DNA of 64,000 bases, from positions 682,001-746,000 of the forward strand of contig JAPWFG010000025.1 of the NCBI GenBank assembly GCA_028015205.1, written 5' to 3'. The first letter of the stretch is position 1. Each line of letters opens with the position of its first letter. Source of the DNA: Mytilisepta virgata (lineage: Eukaryota; Mollusca; Bivalvia; Mytilida; Mytilidae). This document shows, one piece after another, positions 28,101 through 40,100 of the stretch. A model generated the notes under the pieces. It worked only from the letters and a program-made list of their open reading frames with translations. It did no database searches and was not told the origin of the DNA. Position numbers and translations under genes: made by a program.

Positions 28101-31100
28101 ATATAATATAAAAGTATTTTCTACTACCTTTATGAACATTCTGGGGGCAATGCAATAACACTATATATTTACGAAATGATACGAAAAGCGAATACAACAC
28201 TATAAAATAATGATCATAATTTTAAAAAAAGTAAAGGGTGCACACTATGGAAAAAGTCTTGACTTTTACATGACGAAATATACTGAACCGCAAAAGAAAC
28301 GTCGCTTTTTCAAAATGTTAGCAAAATTCAAAATAAATATTAATTAATGATTTTTATATAACCAGTATTACGATTACATCACCAGGTAAGATTAAATTAC
28401 CTGTGAATTAAATTTTCGGTTGAATAATTTTCAGTTGATATCGTAGAGCGACCGTACCTAAAACCGCTCGTGGGACACACTTGGCGGTAATTTTTCTTAA
28501 ATCTTAAATGTTCGTGAAATTCATGCTCCTTTATGGGTATAAAAGGCCGGAGAAAATTAAAGAGTGTTAGTATCAGTGTTGACACAGAAGCTATGCCACG
28601 TCTGACTCCACAACAGAGAGAACAGGCCATTGGTCGATTGGATGCTGGGCAATCTGCCAGAGTTATTGCCAACGACTTCAACTGTGCTGTTCGAACAATT
28701 GAACGTCTACGGACACGGTACAATGCAACAAACAGCACAAATGACCGTCCACGGAGTGGTAGACCCCAAGTCACTACCCCTAGACAGAATAGAGGCATTG
28801 TTCGTCACCATTTGATGAATCGGTTCACCCCAGCTGCCGAAACTGCCAGAAACACTGTTGGAACACATGGACGACCCATAAGTGATGATACGGTTCGTCG
28901 GCGATTAGCTGCTAGAAACATGAGATGTCGCCGTCCAGCAAGAGGACCTATTCTTACTTCTCGACACCGTCAAGCTCGTCTTCAGTGGGCCACTCAGCGA
29001 CAGAATTGGCGAAATCGACAATGGCGTAACATCATCTTCTCTGACGAAAGCCGTTACTGCATTTCAACAGCCGATGGCAGAACCAGAGTGTGGAGAAGAC
29101 GCGGGGAACGTTACGAAGACAGCTGCATTCTGGAAACAGACGCGTGGGGAGGACCTAGCATCATGGTATGGGGTGGAATCGGCCTTAACGTTAAACTTCG
29201 TCCAGTCATCTTTCAGAACCTTGGCCCAGGCAGAGGAAATGGCGTGACAGCTGCCCGTTACATCGACCAAGTCTTGACACCCCATGTTCAGCCCCATTTC
29301 GCACGTGATCAAAACAAGACTTTCCAACAGGACAATGCACGTGCGCATACCGCAAGAGCCACAAGAGACTTCCTACAGCAGAATAACATTAATGTTATGG
29401 ATTGGCCGGCTTTGAGTCCAGATTTAAACCCTATTGAACATTTATGGGACGAAGTTCAAAGACGGTTGAATAATGAGCAGCCAAGTCCGACAACTGCAGC
29501 TGAACTTTCACAAGCGTTTCAGAGAGTATGGGCACGTATTCCGATGGCGTTTATTAATCGGCTCATCAACTCCATGTACCGAAGATGTGCCGCAGTAATT
29601 GGTGCCGGTGGAGGACATACACGTTATTAACGGACGTGGGAGTACAGCATTGAAAACATGTGACGTTGCGACAATTGTGACGTTTTTGTGAACATTGTAA
29701 CCAAAAGACTGTAAATCATTCATTAAATTTTGTAAAAATTAATTTAAAATATATAAATGTCACTTTGAAATAAATGTATGTGAACATGTCATTTTGTGCG
29801 ACGTTTCTTTTGCGGTTCAGTATATTACAATGTCAAGCTATTTAGGTACCAGATGCTCAAATTGACAATAAATCCAACATAGTAGGAATCAGATGTAGCA
29901 AATATACAGAAGAAGAAAATCCTGCGGCATTCCGAACAGATTCAGACGTACAGTATGACTCAGTTAAAACATCACCTCAAGTTAACATGAAGTGGTCTCT
30001 GGTTCAAATCTGTGCAACAGGACCAAAAACCAGAGCTTAGAACAACCAGTCCTGCGATTGGTCGACTAGAGATTTGAAAGCAGAGAAAAGGACAGATTCA
30101 AATTTCTTGTCTGACCAGACATAATCTAGGCTTAATTGATTTTTCAATTCTCTGGTCCTATTTATCCAACTGCGCAATCGCTGTTATCAAGACAAAACTA
30201 GAGATTTGAATAATAATCGTCTTTGCTAAATACGCATGCACCGTCCCAGTACGGTCCTAGGATGAAAACCGATTACCCGAGGATAAATCAAATGTTATTA
30301 TTAGGTCTTCACTTTTCTGTGGAAAGACCTATTGTATTTGTTCTGATTTTTTTTTCTTCCGCCAAATTGTGTTCTTGCGTTAAATTTTTGTTTCGCAACA
30401 TGTCGCTTAGATATTTCTTATATTGTATCGTACAGTTTAGGCGCTTTTAAATTTCACCCTGTAAAGCCGAAACATTTTCTTTGTAAGAGTTATCTCCCCA
30501 AACACTGTTTTTCTTGTGCGCGCATCTCCTTTGCGACCGTAAAAGATATCGACCTAATTTTTTTTGCAATGTCTTCAGTTTATCTGTGCGCAACTTTATT
30601 TCATTGATCAGAAATAATCTGACGACATTTCATAGGAGTTATTTCCCTTCAAACGACTTTCACTCTTGGTGTATCATACAAATTGTTATTTAGAGTTGAG
30701 ATATCAACATGAAACTTTGTATTTAGGTTCCATGACCCCTAACAAATAAAATGAGGTCAAGGTCAAAGGTAAAGGTCACGTTCTAAATTTTGACTTTCAC
30801 TTGTGATCGCTTTTCCTCTGAAACGGTAAAAGATAGCTGATAAAATGTAATAGAGAAAATGTTAAGAATGCTTAGACGTAGCTTTGTTGCATTTCCATAA
30901 AAGTTGTATGACGTCATTTTATAGGCGTAATTGCCCCTAGAACGTTTAAATTTTCGGTTTATCGTTTATTTCTCAACAATAGTATATGATAAAAGCATGG
31001 GGTCTTTTGTTTTGACATCAAGAATTGATAACCTTCAAATTGGTATCAAGGTCAATTTCGAAATTTTGACTTTTGCTTGTTATCGCTTCTCCTCTGAAAC

Positions 31101-34100
31101 GGTAAAAGAAAGCTGATAAAATGTAATTGATAAAATGTTAAGTTCGTTGAGACCTAGCTTTGTTACAGTTGCATAGAAGTTGTATGACGTCATTGTATAA
31201 GCGTAATTGCCCCTTTAAATTTTCGGTTTTTTTTTATTTCTCAACAATGGTACATGATAAAGGCATAGGGTCTTTCGTTTTGACATGAAAGATTGATAAC
31301 CTTCCAATTGGCATCAAGTCAAAGGTCAAGGTCAAGTTCTATTATTTAACATTTGCTTGTTATCACTACTCCTCTGAAATGGTTGTAGATAGCCAATGAA
31401 ATATAATGGTGGAAATATTTAGGACATTGATGCACAACTTTGTTACATTTGAGTTAAAGTTGTATGACGTCATCTTTTGGGAATAATTGGCCCTAGAACG
31501 TTCAAACTTAAGGTTTTTCGTTGATAACATGACGATGGTACATAATAATGGCATGGGGTCTTCTGCAATGACCTCAGCGACCAATGACATTGAAAGGTCA
31601 ACTTCATGACCTAGATTACGCATTCTGCAGTTTTTCACACTTTATAAGTTTTTTTCAGATTTTGCAAGCAATGATAGTTATTGAAAGCGTGAAATTCAGG
31701 CACTACTTTTGATGACGTCATTTCTGGGAACGTTTGTTATTTCTGTAGACGGTTTTAGACGTTTTCAATATAATAGAATGTTAATTAATGTGACATTGTT
31801 ACAAACCATGAAAACGTCAAGAATTTTCAATTTCTAAGATCATATTAATGACGTTTTTGATGTTTATAGTGCAAAGCAGTATAATTCACCACAACATTTA
31901 TTTAACCAGAAATAAACATTTTTCTTAGTGATTCAAACTAGCAGTCTTAATATTTTTTTAACAATTGTTAAATTACCTATCATATCAAACCAGAAGTGAT
32001 ATTTGTAATACTGGAAGTAGGATAATACCTGCCTTATTTCAATCAAAAGTACATGGAACCATATATTTTTGCAATCACTGGAAGCTTAGCTATGTACCAA
32101 TAATTACATTTTAAACCTCATTTTTTTTTATCAACATATGTGCAATTGAGGTGGAAAGACCTTCAATTGTTCTCTGAACAATTGGTTTTTAATTTTATAA
32201 TTTTTACTTAATCATGTTAAAATGAGTAAATAATATTCTGTGCAAAAATTATAAAATATTTATATTGATATATTTGGTTACAATTTGGTTATAAGAAGTT
32301 AAGTTGTATATGTAATTTAAAGATCGCTTTATAATTAAACATATATATTTAAAATTTGGAACAACGAAGATAATGGACTTTTGTGCGATTTTATTTTGTA
32401 AAATCGTTTTCCACTGGCTGTTAAGCCTACAGCTAAAAAATCAATAAATCATCGGAAAAGTCCAGGGATCAGATTGAAAACACAAAATTAATGTTATTCC
32501 AGCTTTGGATATTCTCATTTTCAATAACACAAATTTCATCGTACACGGACATACTACCGTTTTTTTTCTATTTTGAAATCAACGGTATTCATAAAAACAA
32601 GCACAGACAGTTACCACAAACGTTGGTTAACAAATGTACGCAATAACCAAATAAAATCATTGTAGGCGGTGCAATACTGTGTACAATAAAATGTCCAGCG
32701 ACCTTCGTCTAGAGCCAAATCCAGGTCTATGGATCGTTTAAGGTTTGGCTATTAATTCTTATTGAAATAGTGTTTATAAAATCGCACAATTACGTTGTGA
32801 CCCAGTGTCTTTAGTACCATGAACATTTAGACGGCTGACAGTACAACAAATTTGTCCGCCGTCTAAATTTCCATGGTACTACAGACAATGGGTCATAACT
32901 TATAGTAATGTATAATAACAAATGACTAAATGGTTTTCGTGTAATACATGTAAATAATACAGTATTTACTTATGAAGTGTCATATTTACACTTTGAGCAT
33001 CTAATTAGTTTTCATCTTTTTCAAGCATTCTAATGATTTTAAGTCCAGGAAGAGAGAACATGACAACAAATGGAAAACTACTTACTCTCATTACATTTTT
33101 CCGTCCATTTCCAGCCTGGTTTACATGCTGTTTTGTTATTACATATGCCATTAACATTGTCACAGAAATCATCAACACACCCAACGCAGGATTCTGAGCA
33201 GTTAGAACCAAACTTTCCGGGGCTACATTCTATATGTAAATACGAAAAAGTATATCTAATACATTGCAATGGCTCGTTTATAATTATACAATTCTCTCTA
33301 CTCTTTGCATTTTTGGGTCCTTGTTTTCGGCATTTTATCTGATAATTCGTAAATTACCCTTTTCTTAAAAACTGGAAAGACACAATACGTATTGCTTCTA
33401 CCAAAAGAATCAATCCTCCAGAGCCCAGACAGTAACCCTGCATTTGAATAGTTGAACTTCTAATCCAATTAATTTTGAAAATGTAGAGATTTAACCCTCG
33501 TTACCTCTACCTGGATTATGGATATCCTTTTAAGGCATTTTTGCGTCTATTGTTCACGATATTACTATCTTATGTCTTAACTTTTACAAAGTTTTTGGAC
33601 AAAGGACAACATCACTGACAGAAAGAAATGATTATAAAGACTAGGGAGTGTCGATTTTTTTTCTTCAAACAAATACAAAGACTCTTTCGCCGTTGTAGCA
33701 GTAAAGGTCTAATTGTGACAACCTTCTCAAAGCTGTGACAGAATTACACAAATTGTCTTCATGCCAGAGAATGTTTTAATTTTACTTTTGTTTTTGTGGT
33801 GTTAAAAGCACGATCTGAAAATATGACTATTACATTTCCTTGAAGTATTCTTATCCAACATTTTGAGATTATCCAAAGCATTCAATTTTATAAAATTATC
33901 TGTCATTATTTGTAACTAAAGGAATGAATCTGTACATGTAATTACATGTATATTTAATTTTTGTTTGCTTAACGTCCAGTGGAAAATATGTCATTCTTGT
34001 TCAGAGTGAGAACCAACTCAATTTATCACAGAATTAAAGTTGGCTGGATGGGATACAAAGGGGACTGTCAATGTAAAAGGGGGATGATTTTATTGGGTCG

Positions 34101-37100
34101 GATAATGAAACGACTGTAGCGGTTATCAGCTTACTATTTTGTCGAAAATATAGAAGGGGTATTTAGCGTGCAGGGAATGTGGCATTCCCCAAAAACTTAC
34201 CCACAATGTTCCAGAGTCAGGCTTTCCCTATTATGTCCTGACAACCCCAAAACGACATCTATTCTTAAGGAAAGGATAGGCAGCTCTGTGGATGAGCTTT
34301 CGTGGTCCATCAAAAGTTCCAAGAATATGTATTTGATTGCAGTGCAAGTCCTTTTTAATGAGGCGATTATATTTTTGTTGTTGAAAATTAAAGATTACAA
34401 CAGAGACAAAATTAATGATCTGCTGCAAAATCTTTATCATATTCACCAATAAGTTATATTATTTAAAGAACTCACTTTCAATATCAATATTCATCTATAT
34501 ATTATACCAAAAAATGTCAATACACTATGGATGCAAAATCTAAGAATGACCTATAATGGTAAAAAATGATTAATCGGACTGAAAGGAAAACAAACCAAAA
34601 CAGATCAGGCTTAAAACAAACCTACCACAAACTGATTTCAAAATATATTTTAAGAGATAAGATTTGATGGACTGTTTATGAATAAAGACGGACCATTAAA
34701 GGCTCATTTGCAGGACTGAATACGTCTATGTTTGGTCTGTTTAATTCAGGGACTGTTGCCTTCTACCAACAAATTTAATAAATATCCTTCCTTTCTCATC
34801 TTGAGAAATCTTTATGTCCAATTATCATAGGTCAAGGCCCGAAACTAAAGAATGAAAAACAACAATTCACAAAACCAAGAAAATGTACAATCCAACTTAA
34901 AAAATGGATATTCCTCTCTGGGGAAATAAGGACAATTAAAATTTATGAGCTAGCAAGTGAACATTATTTCTAAAGATGATACAATCATGGCAGTATTCTT
35001 ATCATATACATGTACATTGTGTAGGTAAGAATGGAAAAGGAAAATAATTCCTTAATAAAAAAAATCCACAATTTACAACGTAGTTAATCTTTGAGAAATA
35101 ACAATAGTAACTGAAAATTTATTTTTTTAGTTTATACATACATTTGAACATCTAATTAACAATAAAACAATAGTTATACCTGTGGAACAGTTATAACCAA
35201 GCCATCCTGGTTTGCAGCCTCCGTTGGCACATCTTCCTGTCACATGGTCACATGGGGATGCGTTACAGTTTTCTGAACACTTTTGCAAACACTTACTACC
35301 ATATTGACCATTTTTACATTCTGAAATCATTTAAAAGTCTGGAAAATAACTTGATTTCATATGCATAGTAATTGATAATTGTCATGTTTAGTATTATTCA
35401 TCTAAGGTAAATTCATATTAAAAATAGTTACACAAGCAATTGATTAAAAAATTAAATGACACCTGTATCACATTTTATTCCAGTATATCCGTCTGTACAA
35501 CCATGTATACACTCTCCTGTGTCTAGATCGCAAGGTCCTCCACAATGGACTGGACATGAATTGTTACAGTATTCACCATACCATCCACCTTGGCATCCTG
35601 AAATTGGGTTGTGGGTTATTATTCAAAACTACTATTTGCAGGATTTGTTTAAGCTATTGTGTTTACAGGCTTCTTCAAATTGGTGTTGGTCTCAAAACCC
35701 ATACAAGACCAAGTCTAAACACTCATAGGCTATACATGTAACTATACCAGAAGATAAACATATATTTAGACACTCCTGAAGATAAATTACCCTGACTTCC
35801 TCGAAGTGATTTAGAAATTAAAACATCGTCGGAATACGGCGATGCATTAACTTCCACAGAGTACTGAATTAAAACACTTTAACTGGTGAGACACTTTTGG
35901 TGTTTTATACACATAATCCATCCAGTGTTTTGTTGCTCTTTGTATTTTATATACATATATAAGTAATTTTTGTATTTCAGTCGTATAACAATGGCATGGA
36001 TCTATTTTAATAAGCTCATATATATATTTTTTGAATATCACGATTGAACTTTGTATTGAGGCACTTGTGATATGCAAAAACTATTAAATACATTTCAACT
36101 CGTTACAGGGACAGAAGAGAGTAAAATCATAAACTGTTCTTGTACATTCTGAAATAATAACATTGGAGTAAACAATTTTATTTGGTATTATTCGTCTTTA
36201 ATTAAAATACAATAAAATATTGACATAAAAATGTAATACAATATTCATTTAAGTAAAAGAGTTTGATCAAGGGGGCTATAATTTCAGATTTTATGATTAT
36301 ATGATAGGATTGATGTGAGATATAATAATTTATTGACCGTCAATTCAAAGAAAATTAACAGCTCTTTAAAGAATACCGCATGCGGACAGGTAACCTCGTC
36401 AATCGAAATCCCACACCCACTGACTTTCAATGACGCAAAATTCAAATAAAACACAACAAGTTTCTAACTTATAATAATATTATTCAAAAACACTGAAGAG
36501 ACACATTTTTTAATGTCAAAATTTGTCCGAAAAGTCCACATTCTCATTTAAAAGTTCACCAATGGAAACGGCACACTTTCAATTCCTTCCAGTCTGTAAT
36601 GTAGAGCTCAAAGTTCATGAAACACCAAAATTCACATATCCTGTCGTCATCCTGTCGACTTTAATCAGATGACCCCATGGAATCTCTCTGAAAATAAAAT
36701 TCAGATATAACTAATATATAATATCAAGATTAGACAAATAAGCAGTGCGTTGGTCGGGTGGGAAATGTATTATTACATCTCACATCAATCTTATCATATA
36801 AGCAATATTTCTTTTAAAATTATATTTCTAAGATTGTCTGTGAGATATAATAATGTATGTTTAAAGCCGACACTTACTATCTCAAGATTTTATCAGCAAA
36901 ATCATTCCTGTCTTCAGTCCTAAAATACAATTTATGGAAAATACCTGAATTTGTCCAATCAACCATGGACATTATATCATCTACACTTAAACCATGTTGG
37001 GCAGCTTTACTGGTAGAAACCATACGACAAGAATCGGCTTTGAACAGGGAAATATTAATCCCTGATTTCTTCATAACCCATTGTATCCAGTTACATATGG

Positions 37101-40100
37101 TTTCTGGAGACAAACCTTATATGGTTTCCTTGTAAAACGCAGAAGAGGATCTGGGTCTGATTTAGAAACGGATCTCATGTGAGAAGTTTGCTTTTCATAT
37201 TCAAGTAAACATGACACTACATACAATTTTCTCTTATTAAAATTGTAGTACTGTACAGTCTTATTTCTACATTCTTTTTGTGACTTGAAAAGACCAGGAA
37301 GAACAAACTTAATGCATTTAATTCCTTTTGATGTAAACCGTCTATCAAGCCTAGCTATTTCAGAAACCCTTTTAGGAGCACCAATGGCTAACATATGCTT
37401 TGAGAGTATACTTTATGTATCATGGGTCCTGTTTTTCGACGTAGATACTATGATTGATTTCGCCCCAATACTCTCGACCAAACTGCTTTTCGGTACGATT
37501 TGATGGCTTTTATTTGCTTTAAAATTCAAACATATACTAGGGAAGAACTTGAATCCTAATTTTTCAATCTATAAATCGATGTCGGATAACAAAGCTTGCA
37601 GCAATTTTTACCCCCCCCCCCCCAAACTATTTGAATTAAGTTTTTTTATCCTACATTGAACTTTTGATGTCGTCCCTTAGATAACCTTTCACTCAATTTG
37701 ATTCCCATGAAAACTGGTATTTCGGAAGAGATGGGTTTTTCTGTAAAATACAGGCATACCATCTATATGAGGCAAAAAAGACGACATTGCAGATCTGTGT
37801 ATATTAATGGTCCTATACTTATAGCCCTCATTAGACTTCCATGCAAGAACATTTACGACAGAGGTCAGAGGTGCTGAAAAGGGATCAATTTCCCTCTCGA
37901 CACACCAGCTATGCCATTTCTTCCAGGCACAATTGGAAGAGCACTTTGTACTCGACTTCCAGGATCCAAAAAGTAACCTTAACCTCTTGTGAAATTCCCA
38001 TTGCCGAGTAGGATCGCCTGAGAACTTCCACCCTGCAAGATATAATGAGCTGTTCTGAATCAGGGTGTTAGGCTTTTGTGTAGGTGACAGTAGAGTTTTG
38101 TTATTCATTGGTAACAGTTCTGGAAGGTCTACGGACAACTGGAGAAGAATTGGATACCAGGCCTTTTCCTCCTGAACTTCTATCAGACAAGCTCCTATTA
38201 AGCATAAAAACACAACCCTTTATCCCGGACCAAATCTGGAGAAGTGCATCTACTGCTGATGCACGAGGGTCTGGTTTCCAGATGAAGTACTGGTTCACTT
38301 GGGCAAACATATCTACTTTGCATTGACCAAACAGTTTCATGAGACTTTTCAAAATACTTTGGTTCAACTTCCAGCTGTTGTCTGTTAAGTTTCTGCTTTC
38401 TCAGTCTGCAATCAGATTGCATTTCTCTGAGAAATATTCTGCTGTGATTGTTAGATTCGTCTGGAAACACTAATTCCAAATTTGAATTGTTAATTGTATA
38501 GAGGTTTTGATACAGTCCCATCCATCTTGTTTAAGTGAGCTGTTGTTGTCTTGTTGTCCAGCAGTATGAGAATGTGTTTGTTTGATAGGTTCTTTGAAAA
38601 CGATTGTAGTGCTAAGAAAGCTACTTTTAATTCTACTTGGTTGATATGGAAAAACATATGGTTTTATAGGAGTTCGTGTTGTTCATTGTTTTTAGTTTTC
38701 TGTGTTTATTTGTTGTGCTTGTGGTTGTTCGTTTGTCTTCCCGGGTTTGTCTGTCCAATGGATTACGTTTTTTTTATTGCTCCTTAGGTATATTTATCTC
38801 TTTTTTTCTCCCCTATCCAGACACCCCCTATCTAAACCCCCTGTCATGTGGCTCACCAACCCAACAGACTTGCATCTGACTGAATGTGAGGGTTTGGGTT
38901 CCCATTCCATTGTTCTAACTTTGCAATTAAAAAAAGTAGTTTTGTTCTTGTCTCCTAATCTAAAACGACCTGATAATTGTAGTGACCTCCAGTGTGGAGG
39001 ACTTCCTTTTTCAGAATTTGTAAACTGCGATAATGTAAAGGCATGGGAGAACTGCTTGGTAGGTTGCCGTTAACTGGCCTATAATCTGGGCTAATTCCCT
39101 TACTGAAACCCTTTGTGTGTCTAGAAGATCCTTGCAACTGTTTATAATTTTTCAAGACTTTTCCTTGCGTTAAGGAGAGTGTCATTGTTACTGAAATGAC
39201 TGTGAAATGCAATGAATTTCACCCTCCAGATATTTTTTTTGTTGCTATGATATGGTAAGTCAAATAAGCTTGTTTCAGATCTATTTTCAGCATCCAGTCG
39301 TTCCTCATTAAAAGATCCTGCAGTAAATGGATACCCTCCATTTTGAAATGCTTGTACATCAAAAAGACATTGAGACCTTTCAGATTGATTACTGGCCTGT
39401 GTCCCTCACCTTATTTTTTGGACAAGGAAAATACTGCTAATGAACGAATCATTCATCATAACCGTCCCCGTTATTACATTTATTTCCAGCAAGCTTAGCA
39501 TTTCCCGGTCTATCAACAATTGTTTTTCCTGACTGAAATGTGACTGATTTGGTAGCTTTGATTGAACTGGAGTTGAAATTAAATCTAACTGAATAACTTT
39601 TATTTACTGCAGAACCCGTCTTCGGTTATAGAGTCCCAGGTTTTTATGAAATGACACACCTGTCCCAGAAGGAAATGTCTGAAAACATTGGCTATAGAAA
39701 GGGAAGTGAACATTTTTGTATTCCCACATGTCTGAACTTACCACTATAATTTTTGGCAGACTTTGGCTGGTTCTGGTACTGGTAAGATGAACCCTTGATC
39801 TGCCTGCTCTGAACCTGGGTTGTAACGGTCTCCCTCCCTGGACTGTGGGCTGGTCCTGTCTCTGGTCTGCAAACTGGAGATTGTCTGCAGGCATGTTCTG
39901 AAAAGACTTAATATCATTCATGTCTTTTTGAAACCTTGCCATACTTATTCTTCTTGTAAACGGAAGAAACAAGTGAGTCTTTAACTGTTTGTCATCTTTA
40001 CTCTCCTTAGCCAAGTGCTTAAGGAATTTACAACAAAGAGCTCACCTTTTGCCTTAGCTAGATCCGTTTTGCCCCTCTTGTCAGACAACAAATGAACAGT

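Larger units (their letters stand above)
28281..29822 (+). mobile_element. Intact Tc1/mariner-type DNA transposon (DD34E)
   Basis: 1,542 bp. It is bounded by perfect 25 bp inverted repeats that start TACTGAACCGCAAAAGAAAC and flanked by TA on both sides. The duplicated locus at 26,200 shows the site before insertion (GAAA-TA-TTACAATG), which fixes both ends and the TA target duplication. It carries one uninterrupted transposase gene. Perfect ends and an intact frame indicate recent activity. Confidence 0.95.
27270..33925. repeat. Segmental duplication, copy 2 (contains EGF exons 8 and 9)
   Basis: Second copy of the 25.2-27.05 kb block, expanded by a Tc1 transposon (28,281-29,822), a 1.9 kb repeat (30,303-32,190) and a 1.4 kb stretch (about 32,260-33,625) with EGF exon 8 that copy 1 lacks. 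Sequence matching copy 1 resumes at 33,625. Confidence 0.8.

Noticed and set aside
28397..29723. Antisense frames of 71-133 codons across the transposase
   Set aside because: They are shadows of the strongly coding transposase frame on the other strand and have no family features.
37611..37623. Poly-C tract as a regulatory element
   Set aside because: Short homopolymer in a dead DIRS recombinase; most likely slippage or an assembly effect.
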